Shown one piece after another: positions 41,840 through 51,255 of a stretch of 64,000 nucleotides of DNA; position 1 is the first letter of the stretch, and the number at the start of each line of letters is the position of its first letter. The notes under the pieces were generated by a model. It was not told where the DNA came from. It ran no database searches and saw nothing but the letters and a program-made list of their open reading frames with translations. The DNA is from Bacteroidota bacterium (GTDB taxonomy: Bacteria; Bacteroidota; Bacteroidia; Chitinophagales; Chitinophagaceae): contig CANGQJ010000004.1 of assembly GCA_947456625.1 (NCBI GenBank), positions 124,001 through 188,000 on the forward strand, in the 5' to 3' direction. Both the position numbers and the translations under genes were made by a program.

Positions 41840-42976
41840 TTAACAGTCTCCTGTTCGACAATATTGTCTGTATAAAGCTTCGTATTGAGGAATAATATTA
41901 GCAATATCAAAATGTTTTGCTTGTTTTAATGCACTCTTTTTGAAAGTTTTCAATTTTTCCTCGTCTTGTAAAAGTGCAATTGCTTTTTCACTCATGGTTT
42001 TAGTATCACCAACAGCAGCAGTATAACCAGTTACCTCATTTATATTTACTTCGCCAAGGCCACCAGCGTTAGAGCTAATCACAACCGCACTTGCGGCCAT
42101 TGCCTCCAAAGCGGCTAGTCCAAAACTTTCATATTCCGATGGCAATAAGAAAATATCACTTACTGCTAAAATTTCCTCCATTTGCTCTTGCTTTCCTAAA
42201 AAACGAACATCCAATTCAATTCCAAATTGCCTTGCTAGGTCCTCTGCAACAGGACGCTCGGGGCCGTCGCCAACCATTAATAATTTGGAGGGAATAGCTG
42301 CGTGAATATTTTTAAATATTTCCATCACATCGTCTATTCTTTTTATTTTTCTAAAGTTAGAGGCGTGTACAATAATTTTTTCACCATGAGGTGCAATTAC
42401 TTGTCTAAATGCGGCCACTGGTTTTTTATCATAACGGTGCAAATCCACAAAGTTATTAATGACCTGAATGTTTTTTCGAATATCAAAATGCTTTAAAGTT
42501 TCTTCCTTTAAATTTTCAGAAACTGCAGTAATGGCATCGCTCTCATTTATAGAAAAAGTAACAACAGGCTCGTAGGTTTTATCCCGACCAACTAAAGTAA
42601 TATCGGTGCCATGTAAAGTAGTTATTACAGGAACGGACCTACCTGTTTTTTGCTTTATAATTTGTTTTGCAGTATATGCTGCTGACGCATGCGGGATGGC
42701 ATAATGTGCATGAATTAAATCCAAGTCATGATTTAAAATAACATCCACCATGGTGCTGGCTAATGCTAACTCGTAAGGGGGGTAATCAAATAAAGGATAA
42801 GTTGGAACCCTTACCTCGTGGTAAAATATATTGGCATGAAAACCATTTAAACGCACGGGTTGTTGGTAGGTTATAAAATGAATTTCATGACCTTTTTCGG
42901 CAAGTGCTTTACCAAGCTCCGTTGCCAAAACGCCACTTCCTCCAAATGTTGGATAACAAACAATACCAATCTTCAT
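41840..42976 (-). CDS. bshA: N-acetyl-alpha-D-glucosaminyl L-malate synthase (bacillithiol biosynthesis)
   Basis: GIVCYPTFGGSGVLATELGKALAEKGHEIHFI, TLHGTDITLVG, FLLPSEYESFGLAALEAMA. Confidence 0.93.
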   Translation of the reverse strand: MKIGIVCYPTFGGSGVLATELGKALAEKGHEIHFITYQQPVRLNGFHANIFYHEVRVPTYPLFDYPPYELALASTMVDVILNHDLDLIHAHYAIPHASAAYTAKQIIKQKTGRSVPVITTLHGTDITLVGRDKTYEPVVTFSINESDAITAVSENLKEETLKHFDIRKNIQVINNFVDLHRYDKKPVAAFRQVIAPHGEKIIVHASNFRKIKRIDDVMEIFKNIHAAIPSKLLMVGDGPERPVAEDLARQFGIELDVRFLGKQEQMEEILAVSDIFLLPSEYESFGLAALEAMAASAVVISSNAGGLGEVNINEVTGYTAAVGDTKTMSEKAIALLQDEEKLKTFKKSALKQAKHFDIANIIPQYEALYRQYCRTGDC

Positions 42977-43047
42977 TTACTTAGGTTGAATATGCAATTA
43001 ACAACTAAATATCCGATAAAGTTTAATTATATTTAAGAATTAATTGA

Positions 43048-44436
43048 ATGGTAAAATACTTTTATATGAGAGGACTATTAATGTTGATTTTATGCTTGCC
43101 ATTAATGGCACAAGCACAAGTAAATCAAGACAGTGTTGCTATTAAAAAAATGGTAGACGAAGTAATGACAAATGGTAAAGCCTATGATTTATTAAGGGAG
43201 CTTACCAAAAAAATTGGTGGCCGTTTAGCCGGTTCCCCTCAGCAACAAAACGCTGCTGTTTGGGGTAAGAAAAATATGGATGCAATGCATCCCGACAAAG
43301 TTTATTTGCAACCCTGTAAAACACCCAATTGGCAAAGAGGCGGAAAGGACTTTGCTGCAATTGTAGCTATTAATGGGAACCCAACTATTCAAAAATTAGA
43401 AGTGCTGGCTTTGGGAAATTCGCTAGGAAGTAATGGCCTAGTGGAAGCCGAAGTGCTAGCTGTTGCCAATTTTGATGAATTAGAAAAACGTAAAGACGAA
43501 GTAAAAGGGAAGATAGTTTATTACAATAGTGAATTTGATCCTACCACCATACAAACTTTTAAAGCCTATGGTGCATCTAATGCATATCGTAGCGCAGGAG
43601 CTAGTAGGGCTGCAAAATATGGAGCAGTGGGTGTGATGATTCACTCCTTAAGTACGGCTCCCGATAATGCACCACACACAGGTGGTATGCGTTACGATGA
43701 AGCTTATCCAAAAATTCCTGCAGTGGCATTAGGACCCAATGATGCCAAAGCCTTATATGCACAAGCAAAAAAAGGAACCCTACGTGCACAAATGCAAACC
43801 TATGGTTTCTTCTTGCCAGATGCAGATGAAAATAATGTGGTGGCAGAATTAAAAGGAACAGAACATCCAGAGCAAATTATAACTATTGGAGGTCACCTAG
43901 ACAGTTGGGATGTTAACGAAGGTGCACATGATGATGGTGCAGGTGTAGTGCAAACCATGGAAGTATTGCGAACTATGAAAGCGTTAAATTATCAACCAAA
44001 ACATACTATTAGGTTTGTATTATTTGCCAATGAAGAAAATGGCGGAAAGGGTGGCGCTAAATATGCAGAACTTGCAAAACAAAATAACGAAAAACATATT
44101 CTCGCTTTAGAAAGTGACGAGGGTGGTTTTACGCCAAGGTCTATTGCTGTGACTTGCACGCCAGCTCAGTTTGCTCGTTTTCAAACATGGACTCCACTTT
44201 TAAAACCATACGGAACCGAAGTGACCACTGGCGGTGGTGGAGCCGATATTGGACCATTAACTGGGTATGATAAAAATATTATTTTGTCTAGTATGATTCC
44301 AGATAGTCAACGTTACTTTGATTTACATCATGCTAAAACCGATGTATTTGAAAATGTAAATAAGCGCGAGTTATTATTAGGTGCAGCAAATATTGCAGCC
44401 TTTATTTATTTAGTAGACCAATACGGAGTGAATTAA
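43048..44436 (+). CDS. Secreted M28 family metallopeptidase with PA-like insertion
   Basis: TIGGHLDSWDVNEGAHDDGAGVV, FVLFANEENGGKG; signal peptide. Confidence 0.92.
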   Translation: MVKYFYMRGLLMLILCLPLMAQAQVNQDSVAIKKMVDEVMTNGKAYDLLRELTKKIGGRLAGSPQQQNAAVWGKKNMDAMHPDKVYLQPCKTPNWQRGGKDFAAIVAINGNPTIQKLEVLALGNSLGSNGLVEAEVLAVANFDELEKRKDEVKGKIVYYNSEFDPTTIQTFKAYGASNAYRSAGASRAAKYGAVGVMIHSLSTAPDNAPHTGGMRYDEAYPKIPAVALGPNDAKALYAQAKKGTLRAQMQTYGFFLPDADENNVVAELKGTEHPEQIITIGGHLDSWDVNEGAHDDGAGVVQTMEVLRTMKALNYQPKHTIRFVLFANEENGGKGGAKYAELAKQNNEKHILALESDEGGFTPRSIAVTCTPAQFARFQTWTPLLKPYGTEVTTGGGGADIGPLTGYDKNIILSSMIPDSQRYFDLHHAKTDVFENVNKRELLLGAANIAAFIYLVDQYGVN

Positions 44437-44439
44437 ATA

Positions 44440-44471
44440 AAATAGCCCTTAAGGAAGTTTAAGGGCTATTT
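44440..44471. terminator. Bidirectional terminator
   Basis: AAATAGCCCTTAA-ggaagt-TTAAGGGCTATTT between convergent genes. Confidence 0.9.
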
Positions 44472-44482
44472 AAATTTTGGTA

Positions 44483-45676
44483 TTAACGAGACAAATTCAT
44501 GGAACGCTCTTTGTACAAGGTTCTAAAGTATGGATCGCGTAAGTCTTTGATAAAACGAATGGCTTCACCTGTGCTCTTCATCTCTGGTCCTAATTCTTTG
44601 TTGACACCAGGGAATTTATCAAAACTAAATACCGGTTCTTTAATCGCAAATCCATCTAATTTTTTCTCCATGGTAAAGTCGGTTAGCTTGGCAGCGCCCA
44701 ACATTATTTTTGTTGCAATATTTAAATAAGGTATTTGATATGCTTTGGCAATGAACGGTGTTGTTCTTGAAGCTCTTGGGTTGGCTTCAATTACATATAC
44801 TTGATCGTCCTTAATTGCAAATTGAATATTTATTAATCCTCTGATATTTAAAGCACGTGCAATTTTTTCACTGTAAAATTCCATAGTGGCAACAATCAAC
44901 GGAGTTAAGTTAAATGCAGGTAATACCGCATTGCTGTCTCCACTGTGAATACCTGCAGGTTCAATGTGTTCCATCACACCCATCACGTGAAAAGTTTCAC
45001 CATCAAAAATAGCATCCACTTCCGCTTCCTGACAACGATCTAAAAAATGGTCAATTAGAATTTTATTTTCAGGGATATGTTTTAAGATACCTACTACTGC
45101 AGTTTCTACTTCGGCGTCATTAATTACAATACGCATTCTTTGTCCACCAATTACATAACTTGGTCTTACAAGTACGGGATATCCCACTTTATTAGCAACT
45201 TCAATGGCTTCCTCGGCAGTATATGCAGTGCCGTAATTAGGATAAGGAATATTTAGTTCTTTTAATAAATCACTAAATCTGCCTCGGTCTTCGGCAATAT
45301 CTAAACTATCAAATGAGGTACCTATAATTTTAATGCCACGCTCGGTTAAGCGCTTGGCTAATTTTAATGCAGTTTGTCCACCTAACTGTACAATCACGCC
45401 TTCGGGTTGTTCTAATTCAATAATTTCCCAAAGGTGTTCCCAAAATACAGGCTCGAAATATAATTTGTCGGCCATATCAAAATCGGTAGATACTGTTTCG
45501 GGGTTACAGTTTACCATGATGGCCTCATAACCCGATTCTTTAACGGCTAGTAAACCGTGTACACAACAATAGTCAAATTCAATACCTTGTCCAATACGAT
45601 TAGGACCACTTCCTAAAACAATAATTTTCTTCTTTTTGGATGGGATGGATTCGTTGGAATTCAAATTGTTGCTCAT
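44483..45676 (-). CDS. Carbamoyl-phosphate synthase large subunit, C-terminal synthetase half only
   Basis: IIVLGSGPNRIGQGIEFDYCCVH, MVNCNPETVSTDFDMADKLYFEP, GVIVQLGGQTALKLA, MEHIEPAGIHSGDSNAVLP, IEANPRASRT; stops after SMNLSR with no MGS domain. Confidence 0.9.
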   Translation of the reverse strand: MSNNLNSNESIPSKKKKIIVLGSGPNRIGQGIEFDYCCVHGLLAVKESGYEAIMVNCNPETVSTDFDMADKLYFEPVFWEHLWEIIELEQPEGVIVQLGGQTALKLAKRLTERGIKIIGTSFDSLDIAEDRGRFSDLLKELNIPYPNYGTAYTAEEAIEVANKVGYPVLVRPSYVIGGQRMRIVINDAEVETAVVGILKHIPENKILIDHFLDRCQEAEVDAIFDGETFHVMGVMEHIEPAGIHSGDSNAVLPAFNLTPLIVATMEFYSEKIARALNIRGLINIQFAIKDDQVYVIEANPRASRTTPFIAKAYQIPYLNIATKIMLGAAKLTDFTMEKKLDGFAIKEPVFSFDKFPGVNKELGPEMKSTGEAIRFIKDLRDPYFRTLYKERSMNLSR

Positions 45677-45754
45677 AGGTATAAAATTGGGCAAAAATAC
45701 GATAGGGAAACCATTTATACGAATTTTTATAGAAGGGTTTTCCACCTTTTGTGT

Positions 45755-47044
45755 TTATTGCACCTTGCAAAGCTCGTCCCACCTTGTGGTAAAGCGTTTG
45801 CTGCGCTTTTCGCTGCGCATTTTCCAGTTTTTTTTGGTACCAGTACTACCAAATTTGAGCACATCATTGCGGTAAGCGGCATTCATATTATCAATAACAT
45901 TCATTAGCTTTTTTTTCCTGGTATCGGAGGGTGCTACAAACAGATTGGTTTGCAAAGCGTTATCGGGTACAAAGTCACTTAGTATCACACCTGCTTTTTT
46001 ATAAATTTCTCCTTGCTCAAATATGGTTTTACCAATGGCCACAGCGGCTTTAATAATATCGGGGGTGAGGCTACTTGGATTGTCTAAAAGGGCAAAGCCA
46101 CTTACTTGACTACCTCTATGGTAATGTCCCTCCGCATTGTAGTTAACGGTTGGTTTGCGCAATAAAAAAACCTGTACACATTTTGCAGCCCCATGTTGCC
46201 TTCTTAATTTTTCACAGCAGCGTGTGGCATAAGTTGCAAGGGCTTCCTCCACTTCCTGCCAAGTACTTACATTGCGACCAAACATGCGCGTAGTAGCAAT
46301 CATTTTTTTCTCGGTACGCGGCGCTTGCATGCCATGCGTTTTTAATCCTTTTAATTCTCTAATTAATTTAATACCTGTAATGCCTCCTAAAAATTTTTTA
46401 CCCCAACTTAGGTCTTTCATACTTAATGCAAATGCATTGTTAATACCATACACTTTTAGTTTTTCACTATATTGATAACCAATGCCCCAAACATCTTCGA
46501 TAGGTGTTTTCTGCAATGCAGTTTGTATTTTTTGGGTAGTATCTAAAACCACAACGCAGTTGGTTTCGATTTTATTTTTTTTAGCTAAGCGGTTTGCAAT
46601 TTTACTTAATACTTTATTGGGTGCAGCACCAATAGATACCGAAATACCCGTCCAGGTTTCAATGGTATTTTTTAAGTGAATACAAAAATCATATACATCG
46701 TTGTTTGCAATATGATGCAGGTCTACAAAGGCTTCGTCCACGGAGTACACTTCCACATGACCCGGTGGTAGCAAGGATCGCATGGTTTCCATTACGCGCC
46801 AACTAAGGTCACCGTATAAATGATAATTAGAAGAAAAAGTATGTATCCCAAATTTTTTAATGCGCTCTGCTTCCTGAAAATAGGGGGCCGCCATATTAAT
46901 GCCTAATTTTTTTGCTTCGTCGGAACGAGAAACAATACATCCGTCGTTATTGCTTAAAACAACAATGGGTGCATTTTGTAAATTAGGTGCAAAAAGCCTT
47001 TCGCAGGAACAATAAAAACTATTACAATCAATAATCGCTTGCAC
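45755..47044 (-). CDS. umuC: Y-family DNA polymerase V catalytic subunit
   Basis: IDCNSFYCSCERLF, VVLSNNDGCIVSRS, VYSVDEAFVDL catalytic motif intact; full-length 429 aa. Confidence 0.95.
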   Translation of the reverse strand: MQAIIDCNSFYCSCERLFAPNLQNAPIVVLSNNDGCIVSRSDEAKKLGINMAAPYFQEAERIKKFGIHTFSSNYHLYGDLSWRVMETMRSLLPPGHVEVYSVDEAFVDLHHIANNDVYDFCIHLKNTIETWTGISVSIGAAPNKVLSKIANRLAKKNKIETNCVVVLDTTQKIQTALQKTPIEDVWGIGYQYSEKLKVYGINNAFALSMKDLSWGKKFLGGITGIKLIRELKGLKTHGMQAPRTEKKMIATTRMFGRNVSTWQEVEEALATYATRCCEKLRRQHGAAKCVQVFLLRKPTVNYNAEGHYHRGSQVSGFALLDNPSSLTPDIIKAAVAIGKTIFEQGEIYKKAGVILSDFVPDNALQTNLFVAPSDTRKKKLMNVIDNMNAAYRNDVLKFGSTGTKKNWKMRSEKRSKRFTTRWDELCKVQ

Positions 47045-47069
47045 AGTGTTAATTTAATAAGATCCAATT

Positions 47070-47561
47070 TTATAAACCATGAATTACATAGGTGACCACG
47101 CCCCAGGTTTTGTAATCTTGGAGGTGCTCAATATGTATGGCGCCATACTTTTTATTTTCGGGTAGCAGGGTAATGCTATGTGTTTGCATTTGTAAACGGC
47201 GCACTAAAAATTCACCATTTAAAATAGCTACTACTACTTTGCCTGTTCTGGGAGGTACGCTTCGGTCCACAATTAAAGTGTCCCCAATATGAATGCCGGC
47301 GCCGAGCATGGCGTCGCTATTAACCCTAAAGAAAAAAGTAGCGGGTTTGTTTTGAATAAGTTGCTCGTTTAAGTCAATGCCTCTTTCCATGAAGTCGTCC
47401 GAGGCAGCGCCAAAACCAGTGGCATTGGCTTGTACAATTTGATTGGACTGGTAGTTTTTATTAATTTGTTGGGTGGCGATTCCTTCGCTTGGATCCATAT
47501 CTATATATTCCATAAAACTAAATTTATTAGCAATATTAGCTAAAATATTTAGTATTTTCAT
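47070..47561 (-). CDS. umuD: UmuD-like S24 family protein with substituted catalytic dyad (start may be 47513)
   Basis: MERGIDLNEQLIQNKPATFFFRVNSDAMLGAGIHIGDTLIVDRS...NGEFLVRRLQM...WGVVTYVIHGL aligns by eye to E. coli UmuD; next to umuC. Confidence 0.9.
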   Translation of the reverse strand: MKILNILANIANKFSFMEYIDMDPSEGIATQQINKNYQSNQIVQANATGFGAASDDFMERGIDLNEQLIQNKPATFFFRVNSDAMLGAGIHIGDTLIVDRSVPPRTGKVVVAILNGEFLVRRLQMQTHSITLLPENKKYGAIHIEHLQDYKTWGVVTYVIHGL

Positions 47562-47778
47562 GAATATTTTCTAGCGCTCTTTTAGTACCCTGGGGTCTTA
47601 ATTGTGCGTTATGGATAAGCCGTTTTTTATTGACCCAAATATTGCATAAAGCATAAATAGGGTACCCGTTAAAAAACGTTTAAAGATTGCTTGCATAGTA
47701 ATAGTTTATATTAATGGATTTACCACTTTTTCTCATTTTTTAAACCATAACAATATATTAATTACTTTTAATCATATT

Positions 47779-47792
47779 TAAAGGTGCCTTTA
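47779..47792. promoter_or_regulatory. Perfect palindrome TAAAGG-TG-CCTTTA just upstream of the AmgK-RapZ gene
   Basis: Seen directly; ends 7 bp before the ATG at 47800. Confidence 0.4.
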
Positions 47793-47799
47793 TACGCTT

Positions 47800-49239
47800 A
47801 TGGAAACAATTATAAAACATATAAAAAATTTATATAAGACAGTTCACTCCATGGATTGGGATGAAATCACTAAAATTCCGCAAAGTGGAGGTGATCGTAT
47901 TTATTTTAGAATTGTTCAGGGACAACAGTCTTGGATTGCTACTTATAATACTAATTTAAAGGAAAGTGACACTTTTATTTATTTTGCAAATCATTTTTAT
48001 CAAAAAGGATTACCTGTTCCAAATGTCTTAGCAGTTAGCGCGGATAAGCAATATTATATTCAATCCGATTTGGGTACTATTTCTCTTTTGGATGTTTTGG
48101 AAAAAGAGGGAAAAACAGAACATGTTTTTTTATTATTTCAAAAAAGTTTAAAAGCATTAGCGCAATTACAAATAAAGGGAACGGTAGGACTGGACTATAG
48201 TTATTGCCTTACCTCAAAGGAGTTTGGTAAGCAGTCTATTTTAACTGATCTCTTGTATTATAAATATTATTTTTTAGATGCTTTGCAATATCCATATGAT
48301 AAGCAAGCATTACTTAATGAGTTTGAATTATTAAGTGATCAATTAGCTAGTAAGGAGTTTAATTATTTTTTATTCAGAGATTTTCAAAGCAGAAATATTA
48401 TTGTTAATAATGACGAGGTTTATTTTATAGATTTCCAAGGGGGCATGCAAGGTGGGCTTTCATACGATGTAGCCTCTTTACTTTGGCAGGCTAAAGCGGC
48501 ACTTTCTAATGAATGGAAAGAAAAATTATTGGACTACTATATAAGTGAGGTTCAGCATTTGTTGCCAGGAAAAATGAATGCAGAAAATTTTAAAAAACAA
48601 TACAATGGTTTTGTACTTTTAAGATTATTGCAAGTGCTTGGTGCCTATGGCTTTAGAGGTTTGTTTGAACGTAAAGCACACTTTTTAACCAGCATTCCAT
48701 TGGGTTTAAATAATTTAAAAAGTTTTTTAGCAATTTCTCCGCTAAGCGCCGATACACCAGTATTTGCAAGCATTTTAAACTGGATGGTTTCCGAAGAAGT
48801 AGTTGCAAGGTTTACGCCACCGGTTGCAGGTGAGCAAACGCCTTTAGTGGTTACCATTAATAGCTTTAGTTATAAAAAAGGATTGCCAAAAGATGAAACT
48901 GAAAATGGAGGAGGGTTTATTTTTGACATGCGTGGTATTTTAAATCCAGGAAGATTTGAGGAGTATAAAACATTGGCTGGCATTCATAAACCTGTTCAAG
49001 ATTTTTTAGAGCAACGTACTAAAATGAATACTTTTTTAAATAGTGTTTGGGATTTAATTGATATCACTGTTGAAAATTATTTGGAAAGAGGTTTTGAGTC
49101 CCTACAAATTAATTTTGGTTGTACTGGAGGTCAGCACCGCAGTGTTTACGCAGCCGAGCAAACTGCAAGGCACTTAAGAAATAAGTATAAAGTAAAAGTG
49201 ATAATAGAACATACCAATAAAGACAATTGGCTTAAATAA
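47800..49239 (+). CDS. AmgK-like APH-family sugar kinase fused to a RapZ C-terminal domain
   Basis: N-term: LFRDFQSRNIIV...YFIDFQGGMQGGLSYDVASLL; C-term: INSFSYKKGLPKD...FIFDMRGILNPGRF...KPVQDFLE...INFGCTGGQHRSVYAAEQTARHLR. Confidence 0.88.
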   Translation: METIIKHIKNLYKTVHSMDWDEITKIPQSGGDRIYFRIVQGQQSWIATYNTNLKESDTFIYFANHFYQKGLPVPNVLAVSADKQYYIQSDLGTISLLDVLEKEGKTEHVFLLFQKSLKALAQLQIKGTVGLDYSYCLTSKEFGKQSILTDLLYYKYYFLDALQYPYDKQALLNEFELLSDQLASKEFNYFLFRDFQSRNIIVNNDEVYFIDFQGGMQGGLSYDVASLLWQAKAALSNEWKEKLLDYYISEVQHLLPGKMNAENFKKQYNGFVLLRLLQVLGAYGFRGLFERKAHFLTSIPLGLNNLKSFLAISPLSADTPVFASILNWMVSEEVVARFTPPVAGEQTPLVVTINSFSYKKGLPKDETENGGGFIFDMRGILNPGRFEEYKTLAGIHKPVQDFLEQRTKMNTFLNSVWDLIDITVENYLERGFESLQINFGCTGGQHRSVYAAEQTARHLRNKYKVKVIIEHTNKDNWLK

Positions 49240-49247
49240 ATTAGTTT

Positions 49248-49991
49248 ATGCGCGCAATGATACTCGCAGCAGGTTTGGGCACTAGGTTAAAACCTTTTAC
49301 CGATAAGCATCCTAAAGCACTAGCCATGGTGAATGGCAAATCTCTATTGCAGCGAAATGTAGCCTATTTATTATCCTTTGGTATTACAGAAATTATAGTA
49401 AACGTACATCACTTTGCCGATCAAATTATTAATACCATTCAAGAAAATAAAGGTTGGGGTGCTAGCATTACCATTTCTGATGAAACCGATGAGGTATTAG
49501 AAACAGGTGGTGGATTATTACGGGCTGCAAATTATTTTGCAGGCCAAGAAAAATGGTTGGTGATGAACGCCGATATTTTAACCAATTTGGATTTACATAA
49601 AATGATTGCCGCCGACGAGGCCTATGCGCTAAAAGCCGAAGGGGATTTAGTCGCTACATTGGCTGTGACCAATAGAAGCTCTAGTAGAAATTTAATTTTT
49701 AATGCATCGGGTACATTGTGTGGTTGGAAAAATAATACAACAGGCGAAGAAAAATGGGCCCTGCCTTTAAAAGACAGTAGTACAGCTGTTCCCAAGGCAT
49801 TTAGTGGTATTCAAATTGTGCATCAAAGTTTTTTTGATGATTTAAAATTACAAGGAAAGTTTTCTTTAATAGATGCTTATTTACAATTAGCACAACATTA
49901 TGCCATACACTATTTTGATCACAGTGATGGTATTTTATTAGATGTTGGAAAGCCAGAAAGCTTGGAAAAAGCAGCTACGATTTTTAAATAG
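49248..49991 (+). CDS. Sugar-1-phosphate nucleotidyltransferase (MurU-like)
   Basis: MRAMILAAGLGTRLKPFTDKHPKALAMVNGKSLLQRN, VNVHHFADQI, LETGGGLLRA, NADILTN; 8 bp after the preceding stop. Confidence 0.88.
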   Translation: MRAMILAAGLGTRLKPFTDKHPKALAMVNGKSLLQRNVAYLLSFGITEIIVNVHHFADQIINTIQENKGWGASITISDETDEVLETGGGLLRAANYFAGQEKWLVMNADILTNLDLHKMIAADEAYALKAEGDLVATLAVTNRSSSRNLIFNASGTLCGWKNNTTGEEKWALPLKDSSTAVPKAFSGIQIVHQSFFDDLKLQGKFSLIDAYLQLAQHYAIHYFDHSDGILLDVGKPESLEKAATIFK

Positions 49992-50032
49992 CTATTGTTT
50001 TATTTTGTATTAGCTTATTTGCTTAATTAAGC

Positions 50033-51187
50033 TTATACCTTAATGTATATTTTTTTCTTATCTAAAATGTAGGAGAGTAAAAACATGAAAGTTATAAAGC
50101 ATAATGCATATGCCAGGGATCCTATTCTTAAATCGGAATTTATGTTTTTACAAACATGTTCGTAAAACCAAGGAAAGGCAGAAGTATAAACAGGTGTTCC
50201 ATTTTCATCGGTATGATCCACCCATCTGAGTAGTGCTAAAACTCTTGGAAGAAACCCGCTTAGTACAAAAATGAATAATGGATTTTTGCCAAACACATCA
50301 AAAAAGTGACTCCATTTTCCTTTTGCTTCTTTGAATTCTAATAAATATATAAACATCCCAAGTGTAATCATAGCAAGGCCTGTAGTGTATAGTACATAAC
50401 TACTGGTCCATATTTTTTTATTAATAGGAAAACTAAAATCCCAAATCCAACCAGCTAATACCAACACTACACCGGTTAATAAAACCTGAGCGAGCATTTC
50501 AAAATTTTTCCCTTTTACTTGTATGTACTCACCTACTAAATAACCTAAAATAACTTGCACAATGGCCGGGAATGTACTTACCAATCCTTCTGGATCAAAG
50601 GGTACGCCCTCTCCTTTATAAATATGTGTAACACCTAATATGGCTTGATCAATAGTATTTCCAAAATAACCTGACAAGCTATAAGGATGCCCTGGAGCCC
50701 CTAATAAAATATGAAGCACCCAGTACAAAACTAAAATGAGCATGCCAATAAAAAGGGCCCATCTTGATTTTCCATAATACACTATTACCGATGCGAAAAA
50801 ATAACAAAGAGCTATGCGTTGAAGTACACCCAGAATGCGCACATTTTCCCATACTTTAAAAATTAAATGACCTTCGGACCATTTTACAAATGGGCTCCAA
50901 TTTAAAAATAGGCCAATTGCAAAAATTAATAGCGTGCGTTTTAAAACTTTTTTCCAAAATGCTGCCGCGGTTCCCAATGCTAATTTTGGCATCACAAAAC
51001 TCATAGCATTTCCAACTGCAAACAAAAAAAACGGAAAAACCAGATCAGTAGGGGTGCAGCCATGCCAACTGGCATGTTCCAATGGGCTAAAAATATGCCC
51101 CCAAGTGCCAGGATTATTTACTAGAATCATAAGGGCTACTGTTGCGCCTCTGAAAACGTCTAAGGAATAATATCTTTGCTGGCTCAT
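50033..51187 (-). CDS. HGSNAT/NagX-like membrane acyltransferase (DUF5009/DUF1624 type)
   Basis: RYYSLDVFRGATVALMILVNNPGTWGHIFSPLEHASWHGCTPTDLVFPFFLFAVGNAM; about 10 TMs. Confidence 0.85.
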   Translation of the reverse strand: MSQQRYYSLDVFRGATVALMILVNNPGTWGHIFSPLEHASWHGCTPTDLVFPFFLFAVGNAMSFVMPKLALGTAAAFWKKVLKRTLLIFAIGLFLNWSPFVKWSEGHLIFKVWENVRILGVLQRIALCYFFASVIVYYGKSRWALFIGMLILVLYWVLHILLGAPGHPYSLSGYFGNTIDQAILGVTHIYKGEGVPFDPEGLVSTFPAIVQVILGYLVGEYIQVKGKNFEMLAQVLLTGVVLVLAGWIWDFSFPINKKIWTSSYVLYTTGLAMITLGMFIYLLEFKEAKGKWSHFFDVFGKNPLFIFVLSGFLPRVLALLRWVDHTDENGTPVYTSAFPWFYEHVCKNINSDLRIGSLAYALCFITFMFLLSYILDKKKIYIKV

Positions 51188-51255
51188 AGCTGTTTTATTA
51201 TAAATTTATCTATTATATAGGGCCAAAATAATATCTTTGTAAGATACAAATTCAG

